NCBI GenBank assembly: GCA_002352185.1
Contig: DEHY01000145.1
Location: forward strand, 1-6,859
Length of the DNA: 6,859 bases
Direction: 5' to 3'
Source: Competibacteraceae bacterium UBA2788
Lineage (GTDB): Bacteria > Pseudomonadota > Gammaproteobacteria > Competibacterales > Competibacteraceae
Each line of letters begins with the position of its first letter. Within the stretch, counting starts at the first letter, position 1. The translations under genes were made by a program, and so were the position numbers. Positions 1 to 6,482 of the stretch are shown one piece after another. A model generated the notes under the pieces. That model saw only the letters and a program-made list of their open reading frames with translations. It was not told the origin of the DNA and did not search any database.

Positions 1-957
1 GCGAAAGTTCCGTCCATAATTTCGCAGCAGACTTAAGCCAAAGCGCCATTTCTGGCGTTCCCATGGCGTAAATCGCGGCAACTGATAACGATCAGTTTCA
101 ACCCGCGCCGCGCCCCACGCCGTAGACACCGCTGCGTCAAAGCCAAGCTTCTTTACCATCGCTGCATGTTCCGGCAAATAGTCATCGCCCGGTTTACCAT
201 TCGGATAAGCAAACAGCCGGATGGGTTCTCCAAGCACCGCTTCCAAATGCGCCTTGCTCTCGGCTATTTCCCGGTGAGCATTGACCGTATCCAGCCGTGC
301 CAGAATCGGATGGTTAACCGTATGGGCGCCAATCCCCATGCCCGCTGCATGCAAGGCGCGCAACTGCGGGGTCGTCATCATTAGAACCGTAGGCAACTCG
401 ACTCCACACGCCTCCGCCACCGCCGCCACTGTTTCCGCCCGTTGTGCTGGATCCTGATATTTTATTTGTGGAAGCAGCGCGTTAATCGTTGCCCGCCTGG
501 CGGCAATCGTATCGACCGTATGCCGGCCCAATCCGATAGCCGTCAAATCAATCTGTGCAGGTGGGGCGCTACGAATCGCCTCAATCACCGTGTCATTAAA
601 CATCCGCCCGCCATCCAAAAAGCCAGTGGCAATAAAAAACGTAGCGGTTAAGCCGTGGCGCCGGAGAATCGGCAAAGCGATATCATAATTATCAGCGTAA
701 CCATCATCAAAAGTGATCGCGGCGGCGGCAGCCGGCAAATTTCCATGTTTTAATCGTTCAACCGCCTCATGCAGCGGCAACACATTGAACCATTGTTTCA
801 CCCAACCCATTATTGCGTCGAACTGGCGACTGTCGACCTCGGTGGGAAAAAGCAGATCAGGTTCTGGTAAGACACGATGAAAGATCAGGCTGGAAAGACC
901 CGCTCTCGGCCCTGCGGGGGAAGCCAGCAAGAATGCAGCGCTGAACACTCTTTTCAT
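1..957 (-). CDS. Polysaccharide deacetylase (NodB-type), C-terminus beyond the left edge
   Basis: This is a carbohydrate esterase family 4 type enzyme, expected to remove N- or O-acetyl groups from a polysaccharide in a metal-dependent reaction. The reading frame is open from an ATG at 957 to base 1, giving 319 residues without a stop; most of the protein is therefore present. The NodB motifs are visible in order: TFDDGYADN at residues 82-90 (catalytic and metal Asp 84 and 85), HTVNHP at 212-217 (metal His 212 and 216), and RLFAYPNGK at 247-255. The N-terminus has only a short hydrophobic run (about residues 4-12) after KR, so I do not see a convincing signal peptide, and where it acts is open. 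The start codon overlaps the stop of the upstream ligase as ATGA. A GGAG lies only 1 nt before the ATG, too close for a normal ribosome site, so reinitiation from the ligase is likely. No DUF3473-like extension is visible, so I do not call it the standard XrtA-associated deacetylase (TIGR03006). The family call is firm; the exact substrate is unknown. Confidence 0.93.
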   Translation of the reverse strand, partial: MKRVFSAAFLLASPAGPRAGLSSLIFHRVLPEPDLLFPTEVDSRQFDAIMGWVKQWFNVLPLHEAVERLKHGNLPAAAAAITFDDGYADNYDIALPILRRHGLTATFFIATGFLDGGRMFNDTVIEAIRSAPPAQIDLTAIGLGRHTVDTIAARRATINALLPQIKYQDPAQRAETVAAVAEACGVELPTVLMMTTPQLRALHAAGMGIGAHTVNHPILARLDTVNAHREIAESKAHLEAVLGEPIRLFAYPNGKPGDDYLPEHAAMVKKLGFDAAVSTAWGAARVETDRYQLPRFTPWERQKWRFGLSLLRNYGRNFR

Positions 958-2294
958 GCTCCACTGGCGGATCGGGAGGCTGTAGCGCCGGATGGGATTG
1001 CACTCGATGAGCGCCGCTTCAACCCGGCGTATTCCAAAAATGGCGCTTGCGGATCGCGCTCCCAACCCCGGTTTTCCACCCATTGTCTCGCCAATACCGC
1101 CATGACCATCATATTGTAGGGCAGATCAAAATAGGCGAGGCTGAGAAAGGCTCCTCCTGCCGCATAGCCAACCAGGCCAACTTGAATCATTGCGCCCAGA
1201 TTTCCCGCCCATTTGGCTTCCGGGATGTCGCGGGCGTGCTTTCTGAGCCATCCGGCAGTATGGTAGGTGGTGAACCAAATGAACAGGAACAGGCCGAGTC
1301 CGATGAAACCATGGTTGCCGAGAACCTGAAAATAGATGCTGTGCGCGGCGCGCACCGTGGTTTCATAGGTGCCGTAAGCATAAAAAAACTCAGCATACTG
1401 ATAGCTCATGCCACTACCAAAGAAATAGCGCGTGGCTACTTCCCAAGCCACAATCCAGGCATTAATCCTGCCTATAGCGGATCCATCTTCTTGGTAAGTT
1501 TCAATGGTCCCCATCCGGCTCCACCAGGATTCCGGCATCATTGGCGCCAAGGCCAACACTGCTACCACAATCAACACACTCATCAGTCCCTTGCGCGGGC
1601 TTCGCCACCAGAACATGGCTCCCATAGCGACTATTGCGAGCAGAGCGCCGCGAGAGTGGCTGCCAAGGGACGCGGCAACGCACAACAGCATAGTGGCGCT
1701 TATACCATGTCGAACCCATTTGTTCCGTGCCTGCAATTGCAGGAAATGCAGCAATGGAATGATCATGATCAGCGCCAATGCAAATTCATTATTGCCTTCG
1801 ATAAATGAGCCGCTAGGCCCCCATACCCGATAACCGCCGCCCGTTATCACGGTAAAGAGACCGCCCTTGGCCCCCAGAATCGCCAGCGAACCCACCGTGA
1901 CCCAGACAAAGGCCATAATGTGGTGCTTATTGTTCAACAGTGCGAGCGCCACGAAGGTCATTAGGAAAATCTTAATCGACCGATCCCAAAGCGCCTGATC
2001 GCCTGCTGGATCAACCCCCGCAAGCCATGAAATGGTCATCCAGACGACAAAAGCGGCCAGAAACCAGACCGGCGCACCCTTGAAGGGCGACTGGCGCTCC
2101 TGAGTAAACAGCAGACCGACCAAAGTCGAGAGAGCGGCGATCATTGCCACCGGCGCGCTGGCGGCGAAACCCCAAGCATAACGGTGCGGGTTCATGATGC
2201 TCAGCCAAGTCCACAGCATTATGCCAATCCAAGGCCGTTTGAGAGCCATTACCGCGCCCGCAGCCACTAGCATGATGATCAATAAATCACGCAT
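954..2294 (-). CDS. Putative O-glycosylation / O-antigen ligase, exosortase A-associated (Wzy_C-like membrane protein)
   Basis: This 446-residue polytopic inner-membrane protein belongs to the O-antigen ligase / Wzy polymerase-like group. It is expected to transfer or polymerise lipid-linked glycan at the periplasmic face. Hydrophobic segments run from residue 4 to about 400, including roughly 4-18, 44-63, 75-92, 107-120, 126-150, 170-186, 197-210, 215-230, 237-253, 328-343 and 366-386. Signatures I associate with the exosortase A-linked subfamily (TIGR03097) are NPHRYAWG at 35-42, RVWGPSGSFIEGNNEFAL at 156-173, SRGALLA at 214-220, an RMGTIETY...GRINAW block at 261-280, and AHSIYFQVLGNHGF at 317-330 in the large loop typical of Wzy_C proteins. 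The frame stays open to 2558, but I chose ATG 2294. It has an AGGA ribosome site 6 nt upstream, and the added residues would only read through the glycosyltransferase gene in another frame. The gene overlaps that upstream gene by 8 bp and the downstream deacetylase by 4 bp. The Ser/Ala-rich tail (428-446) looks disordered. Confidence 0.93.
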   Translation of the reverse strand: MRDLLIIMLVAAGAVMALKRPWIGIMLWTWLSIMNPHRYAWGFAASAPVAMIAALSTLVGLLFTQERQSPFKGAPVWFLAAFVVWMTISWLAGVDPAGDQALWDRSIKIFLMTFVALALLNNKHHIMAFVWVTVGSLAILGAKGGLFTVITGGGYRVWGPSGSFIEGNNEFALALIMIIPLLHFLQLQARNKWVRHGISATMLLCVAASLGSHSRGALLAIVAMGAMFWWRSPRKGLMSVLIVVAVLALAPMMPESWWSRMGTIETYQEDGSAIGRINAWIVAWEVATRYFFGSGMSYQYAEFFYAYGTYETTVRAAHSIYFQVLGNHGFIGLGLFLFIWFTTYHTAGWLRKHARDIPEAKWAGNLGAMIQVGLVGYAAGGAFLSLAYFDLPYNMMVMAVLARQWVENRGWERDPQAPFLEYAGLKRRSSSAIPSGATASRSASGA

Positions 2295-3477
2295 GACTGA
2301 TCCTGCGAAATAGTTCAATCTGTCCCTTGGTAGTCGCTTCCCAACTGAATCCTTCGGCATAGCGCCGCACCGCAGCCCGATCCGGATAGTTTTCGAGCAA
2401 GGCGCTAACCGCCTGGGCAAACGCCCTGCCCTCTCGCGTCTTAACCAGCCGACCGGCGACCGGATCACACACCACTTCCGGCATCCCCCCCCTGCAAGTG
2501 GCGACGACCGGCGTCCCGCACGCCATGCTTTCCAACAGGACGTTCGGCCAGCCTTCACGACTGGACGCTAAAATCAGAATATCGGCGGCACTGTACCAAC
2601 GGGCGAGTTCAGTATTCGGGACGGCTCCAGCCAGCATCACTCGATCCATAACGCCCAGCACTCGCGCATGTTCCTTGATCCGGTCGCGTTCTTTGCCCTC
2701 GCCGATAATCACGAGATGTGCTTGTGGCAGTTGGGTAAGGATTTCGACCGCAATGTGGTGGCCTTTCAGTTCCACTAAATGCCCCACTGAAAGCAACAAA
2801 ATTCCAGGCGGCAATCCCAGTGATACTCGCGCAGCAGACGGTGGCAGCGGATGAAAGCGCTCAAGGTCCACGCCATTGCGCATGATATGCAATTTTGACG
2901 GCTCCACTCCCAAATTATGCAGCACATCCATTAATGCCGCACAGACTCCGATAGAGGCGGCAGCTTGCTGCGCCGCCCACAAAATCATGCGGCGCGGTAA
3001 TGGATAAGAAGAAATGAGATTCAAATCCGTGCCGCGAGCAGTAATAACGACCGGTTTATGAAACCATTTCGCCAGCAGTGCTGCCGCTACTCCATCAGGA
3101 TAGTAATAATGGGCATCAATAAGATCAAAATCGAAGCCTTCACGAATCAGCCGTGCGACCGTCGCCCGCGCACCCAGCGCCAACATTAATGGAGCAATAT
3201 GCATCCCGACCTTTGGCGGAATAAAATAGCGGGGATGCCGGATTTCAATGCCATTGCGGAATTCATGGCGAGGCGTTGCCGCCATTTTGGCCCATTCGCC
3301 AAATCGCTGATTCGAGAAAGGAAACCAGGGAACAGGAGCAATAACTTGAGTCTGAACTTGACCCGACTGCAATAGATGGCGCAACCGCGTTTCCACAAAA
3401 ATACCGTGCGTTGGCCGTACCGTGCTGGGATAAAGCGTGGAAAATAGCAGGGTGCGAATAGAGCGATTGGCGTTCAA
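2287..3477 (-). CDS. Family 4 glycosyltransferase (GT-B fold), polysaccharide biosynthesis
   Basis: This 396-residue cytoplasmic glycosyltransferase adds a sugar from a nucleotide-sugar donor to a growing lipid-linked glycan; donor and acceptor are unknown. The N-terminal Rossmann half starts with LLFSTLYPS (10-18) and has a His/Tyr-rich DAHYYYPDG stretch at 121-129, which fits the acceptor domain of group 1 transferases. The C-terminal half shows LLSVGHLVELKGHH at 228-241, VIIGEG at 256-261, and the donor-site E-x7-E motif at E308-E316 (EGWPNVLLE), followed by SMACGTPVVAT and GGMPEVV. The start is a TTG at 3477. An in-frame TGA lies four codons upstream, and no ATG or GTG lies near the N-terminus, so TTG is the best available start, although no Shine-Dalgarno sequence precedes it. 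It is the first intact gene of the minus-strand operon, only 27 bp after the broken Rpn-like gene, and overlaps the ligase start by 8 bp. I recall similar proteins next to this ligase in XrtA loci, but that link rests on memory. Confidence 0.92.
   Translation of the reverse strand: MNANRSIRTLLFSTLYPSTVRPTHGIFVETRLRHLLQSGQVQTQVIAPVPWFPFSNQRFGEWAKMAATPRHEFRNGIEIRHPRYFIPPKVGMHIAPLMLALGARATVARLIREGFDFDLIDAHYYYPDGVAAALLAKWFHKPVVITARGTDLNLISSYPLPRRMILWAAQQAAASIGVCAALMDVLHNLGVEPSKLHIMRNGVDLERFHPLPPSAARVSLGLPPGILLLSVGHLVELKGHHIAVEILTQLPQAHLVIIGEGKERDRIKEHARVLGVMDRVMLAGAVPNTELARWYSAADILILASSREGWPNVLLESMACGTPVVATCRGGMPEVVCDPVAGRLVKTREGRAFAQAVSALLENYPDRAAVRRYAEGFSWEATTKGQIELFRRISHA
2301..2304 (-). promoter_or_regulatory. 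Ribosome binding site (AGGA) deciding the ligase start
   Basis: AGGA on the minus strand sits 6 nt before the ATG at 2294, inside the 3' end of the glycosyltransferase gene. It supports the 446-residue start over the longer open frame that begins at 2558. Confidence 0.6.
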
Positions 3478-3504
3478 GATATTAATTCATGGCATCATGG
3501 GTTT

Positions 3505-4540
3505 TCATAACCTATCAAGCATCCCTACTGCCTCACCAAGCCGTGCCAGCCAAACCGCGCCATCCGGGCAATCCAGAAGCAATTCCCCTAACTCCTCAAA
3601 CTGTTCTGGTTGTTGAATCTGCGCCAGCAATGGCGTTCTTTGTTCCGCTATTGGAGCGCCAAAGCGCCTGTAGGCTTGGCGCAGCAGCAACCGGCGCTCC
3701 GCTTGCAAGCCCTGCTGCAAGCCCTGTTGCAAGCCCTGTTGCAAGCCCTGTTGCAAGCCCTGTTGCAAGCCATCCTGCTTCCATTGTTCCGTCCACTCCA
3801 CCACTCGTTCCGCCAACATCGCCTGCATCTCCTCTAAATCATGCAACTCCGGTAACTCGATTCCCGGCAACCGCGCCTTGAGAAACGCCTGTTTGAGCCA
3901 GATCAGAAAAGCCTGTCGCAGGTCCCGCTGTTCCGGGGCGCGCAGCCAGTCGGCTAACGCCACTAATACTTCCTGCACCTGCGTTGGGCCACGACTCCGC
4001 TCCAACCGGAACAGCGCCGCCGCTAGGTTGCGTTGCGCCGCCAAATCCGCATCGGCATAGGCGCTCTCATCGATCAACAAATAGCGCAGCTGCGGGCGGT
4101 AGACGCCCAGCGCGATAGGGCCGTCCTCCATCAGCCCAGCGATCTCGGTAGGTGCAGCCCAGCGTACCCGGCCATTGTACAGCACCATGGGCAATACCGG
4201 CGGTAATAACCCATTCGGGGCCAGTTGCCTGGTCTGAATTAAATCCTGATAAAACAGCCCCAGATAGCTTAACAACCGCACCGCCATATAGCGTTGTACA
4301 TCGGATTGAAATTCCAGCAGAATGTAAACGTACAATCAGTCCGATCCCCAACGCAGCCGCCAGATAACATCATTGCGCCGTTCCTGCAATCCATTGCTTA
4401 TAAATACCGCCGGATATTTCTCCAGAGTGCTGAAGTCGAGTTCAGTAACCCCACAGTTCTGGCACAAAGCCGCGCAACAAATCCCGGATCATTTCAGGGT
4501 GGGAAAACAGCCGCTTATATCCGTGATCGTGATCCGTCAT
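3505..4540 (-). pseudogene. Rpn/YhgA-like PD-(D/E)XK nuclease (transposase-related), disrupted by a frameshift and a stop codon
   Basis: This was a gene for a protein of about 344 residues in the Rpn family, whose members are DNA endonucleases linked to recombination and, in recent work, phage defence. It starts at an ATG (4540) preceded by AAGGG 5 nt upstream. It opens as MTDHDHGYKRLFSHPEMI, the typical N-terminus of the family, then stops at 4442-4444 after 32 codons. Removing one base from the GGGG run (top-strand CCCC at 4449-4452) restores VTELDFSTLEKYP and later RRNDVIWRLRWGSD. The frame then meets TGA at 4336-4338, where a Trp would fit, and continues LYVYILLEFQSDVQRYMAVR to the stop at 3505. 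The candidate catalytic residues (Asp in NDVIW, Glu and Gln in LLEFQ) are preserved around the lesions. The span of 1036 bp is one base over a multiple of three, as expected for a single insertion. A Gln-rich GLQQ repeat lies before the C-terminal alpha-helical part. The longest open piece (TTG 4335 to 3505, 276 codons) lacks the N-terminal nuclease half, so it is unlikely to be active. Confidence 0.85.
3706..3771 (-). repeat. 12-bp tandem repeat encoding Gly-Leu-Gln-Gln units
   Basis: On the top strand the unit is caagccctgttg. Copies start at 3706 (one substitution), 3718, 3730, 3742 and 3754, and a sixth begins at 3766 and diverges after six bases. On the minus strand it encodes a run of GLQQ units within the Rpn-like pseudogene. 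The unit is a multiple of three, so copy-number changes would lengthen the linker without shifting frame. Similar Gln/Gly repeats are, from memory, common before the C-terminal part of Rpn family proteins. Confidence 0.9.
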
Positions 4541-4628
4541 AACAGCCCTTAGAGAAAGATAATATAAAACAGGCAACCGCTATTTTACCGCGTTATTCTA
4601 TGGGCAGACTCAATAACGGACTGAAGCA
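4541..4628. promoter_or_regulatory. Divergent intergenic region with a tentative promoter for the asparagine synthetase-like gene
   Basis: This 88-bp gap separates the divergent starts of the Rpn-like pseudogene (minus) and the asparagine synthetase-like gene (plus). It is more AT-rich than its flanks. For the plus strand, ATAACA at 4539-4544 (4 of 6 matches to the sigma70 -35) and TATAAA at 4563-4568 (5 of 6 to the -10) lie 18 bp apart. This is a weak, purely visual match. I could not find a good -35/-10 pair for the minus-strand gene, although TATATT and TATTAT occur. No clear operator palindrome is visible. Confidence 0.3.
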
Positions 4629-6482
4629 ATGACCCTAATCCCATCAAATTTGAACACTCGCCTCGCGACGGGCCTGACCGGCTGGTTCAACCCATCAGCA
4701 GACGCTGCTGCCCTAGTTCAAGCCCAAGGCTCACTGGCTACCTTCTTTCACCATCCCATTTGCCTTACTACGGCTGGGGCCTGTTGCGCTGCTGCCGGCG
4801 GCGGAGTTCTGGAAAATGAGGGCCTCGTCGTCGCCATCGCCGGGCGGGCGCGTTGCGCCGGCATCGGCGACAACCGCATGGACGCTCTCCTGCGTGTGTT
4901 GGCCGCCGATTATCGAACCCTTGGAAGTCGCATTCTGCAAAAACTCTCCGGCCCGTTCGCCCTGGCGATCCTGGATCGCGCCAATCGCACCGCCCTGCTC
5001 GCCATCGACCGCATCGGCATTCAATCGCTCTACTACGTCTCCCAACCGGACAACCTGCTGTTCTCCTCCGCGCCCGCTGCGCTCACCCGCCTCGGCAGCT
5101 TCGATACCAGCATAGACCCGCAGGCGATCTATGACTACCTCTACTGCCACATGATACCTAGCCCGCGCACTATTTTTCGCGGCCTGAACAAACTCCCAGC
5201 CAGCCACTTTCTCGAATGGAGGGACGGGGCGCTCCGCGTCGAGCCGTACTGGCTGCCCCAGTTCAGCGAAGCCAAAATTGACACCGCAGCCGCCGGGCGC
5301 GAAATGCTGGATCTCATTGAAACCGCCGTCCGGCGCGAAACCACCGCGACCACCGGCGCGACAGTCGGCGCGTTCCTGAGCGGTGGCATCGACAGCTCAA
5401 CTCTGGCCGGAATGCTGGCGCGCACGGTGGGAACCGCCGACACCTATTCCATCGGCTTCGCGGCGCCAGGCTATGATGAAATGGAATACGCCCGAACCGC
5501 CGCACGCCATTTTCACACCACCCCCCACGAATACTATGTCACGCCGGATGATATCGCCGCCTGGCTGCCGCAACTGGCCGTTGCTACCGACGAGCCGTTT
5601 GGCAATTCCTCGCTGCTGCCGGCATTCTGCTGCGCCCGTTTCGCCCGGGAGCAGGGCGTAACCCTTTTATTGGGAGGCGATGGTGGCGACGAGCTGTTCG
5701 CCGGCAACGAACGCTATGCCAAACAACGGATTTTCGAACACTTCAAGCGGTTGCCACGCCCGCTGCAAACGCTGATCGCCGCTGCCGCAAAGCCGCTGGC
5801 GGGCGTCCCGCTGGCGGGCAAGGCGCACAGCTACATCCGCCAGGCCCGTATTTCCCTGCCGGATCGGCTGGATACCTACGTTTTCCTGGAGCGCCACGAT
5901 CCGGCTGAGGTATTCAGCCCGGACTTTCTGGCCCAGGTCAATACCGCTGAACCGCTGACGCTGAAGCGGGCGGCGTTCTTCGCGCCGGACCACGCATCCG
6001 ACCTGAATCGGATGCTTTACCTGGATTGGCATTTTACTTTGCACGACAATGATCTGGTCAAGGTCAACACCGCCTGCCGGCTGGCGGGCGTCGAAGTCGC
6101 CTATCCGCTGCTGGACGATGATCTGGTGGCGCTATCCTGCCGCATCCCGTCGGCGCAAAAGCTGCGGGGTTCGACCCTGCGCTGGTTCTACAAGGAAGCG
6201 ACGCGGGGTTTTCTGCCAGACGCCATCCTCACCAAGAAAAAACATGGTTTCGGCCTGCCGTTCGGCGTCTGGACCCGCTCCGATCCACGCCTGCTGGCGA
6301 TTACCGATGATGCGCTGGAATCCTTGAAGCAACGCGGCTGGTTTCAGCCGGCGTTCCTCGATCAGGCGCGCCGGCTGCATCGCGAGGCGCACGCCGGTTA
6401 TTACGGGGAATTAGTGTGGATTCTGACGATGCTGGAGTTGTGGCTACGGGCCAATACTCATGCTGCGCTCGCCAAAGCCTGA
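4629..6482 (+). CDS. Asparagine synthetase (AsnB)-like amide-forming enzyme with a degenerate glutaminase domain
   Basis: This 617-residue protein has the two-domain layout of glutamine-dependent asparagine synthetases. The C-terminal ATP-using synthetase domain (about 220-610) looks intact: PPi-loop SGGIDSS at 251-257, DEPFGNSS at 321-328, GGDGGDELF at 349-357, YPLLDDDLV at 492-500, and KKKHGFGLPFG at 536-546 with candidate catalytic lysines. The N-terminal Ntn glutaminase domain (about 14-200) is recognisable from DRIGIQSLYY at 127-136, but its active site is gone. The usual N-terminal Cys-Gly-Ile stretch reads TGLTGWF at 14-20, so Thr14 replaces the nucleophile and lies behind 13 extra residues. 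The usual NGE glutamine-binding motif reads AGR at 71-73. The ATG at 4629 has only a weak GGA 8 nt upstream, and an in-frame TAA at 4614-4616 rules out a longer form. I infer an ATP-dependent amidation or condensation using free ammonia or another amine, as in beta-lactam synthetase-type relatives, perhaps acting on a sugar acid of the exopolysaccharide. It opposes its neighbours and overlaps the next gene tail to tail by 25 bp. Confidence 0.93.
   Translation: MTLIPSNLNTRLATGLTGWFNPSADAAALVQAQGSLATFFHHPICLTTAGACCAAAGGGVLENEGLVVAIAGRARCAGIGDNRMDALLRVLAADYRTLGSRILQKLSGPFALAILDRANRTALLAIDRIGIQSLYYVSQPDNLLFSSAPAALTRLGSFDTSIDPQAIYDYLYCHMIPSPRTIFRGLNKLPASHFLEWRDGALRVEPYWLPQFSEAKIDTAAAGREMLDLIETAVRRETTATTGATVGAFLSGGIDSSTLAGMLARTVGTADTYSIGFAAPGYDEMEYARTAARHFHTTPHEYYVTPDDIAAWLPQLAVATDEPFGNSSLLPAFCCARFAREQGVTLLLGGDGGDELFAGNERYAKQRIFEHFKRLPRPLQTLIAAAAKPLAGVPLAGKAHSYIRQARISLPDRLDTYVFLERHDPAEVFSPDFLAQVNTAEPLTLKRAAFFAPDHASDLNRMLYLDWHFTLHDNDLVKVNTACRLAGVEVAYPLLDDDLVALSCRIPSAQKLRGSTLRWFYKEATRGFLPDAILTKKKHGFGLPFGVWTRSDPRLLAITDDALESLKQRGWFQPAFLDQARRLHREAHAGYYGELVWILTMLELWLRANTHAALAKA

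Noticed and set aside
1047..1808. 253-codon plus-strand frame
   Set aside because: It is antisense to the well-supported ligase gene, its composition is not protein-like, and no family is recognisable.
2295..2558. 88-residue upstream extension of the ligase frame
   Set aside because: It lies inside the glycosyltransferase coding region in another frame, looks basic and low-complexity, and a good AGGA-ATG start exists at 2294.
3478..3504. CATGGCATCATGG motif as a possible terminator or operator between the Rpn pseudogene and the glycosyltransferase
   Set aside because: It forms only a short imperfect repeat with no stable stem and no T-run in the right place.
3706..3771. Possible CRISPR-like array
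   Set aside because: The units are 12 bp, directly abutting with no spacers, and lie in a coding frame.
3489..3881. Plus-strand frame with an Ala-Ser-Pro-Val repeat
   Set aside because: The repeat is the antisense reading of the 12-bp GLQQ repeat of the Rpn-like gene; there is no ribosome site and no known domain.
4600..4632. Ten-codon frame (starting MGRLNN) whose TGA overlaps the ATG of the asnB-like gene
   Set aside because: It could be a coupling leader peptide, but it has no ribosome site or distinctive composition; chance is the simpler explanation.
4731..5207. 158-codon minus-strand frame inside the asnB-like gene
   Set aside because: It is an antisense shadow of a gene with clear conserved motifs; no domain is recognisable.
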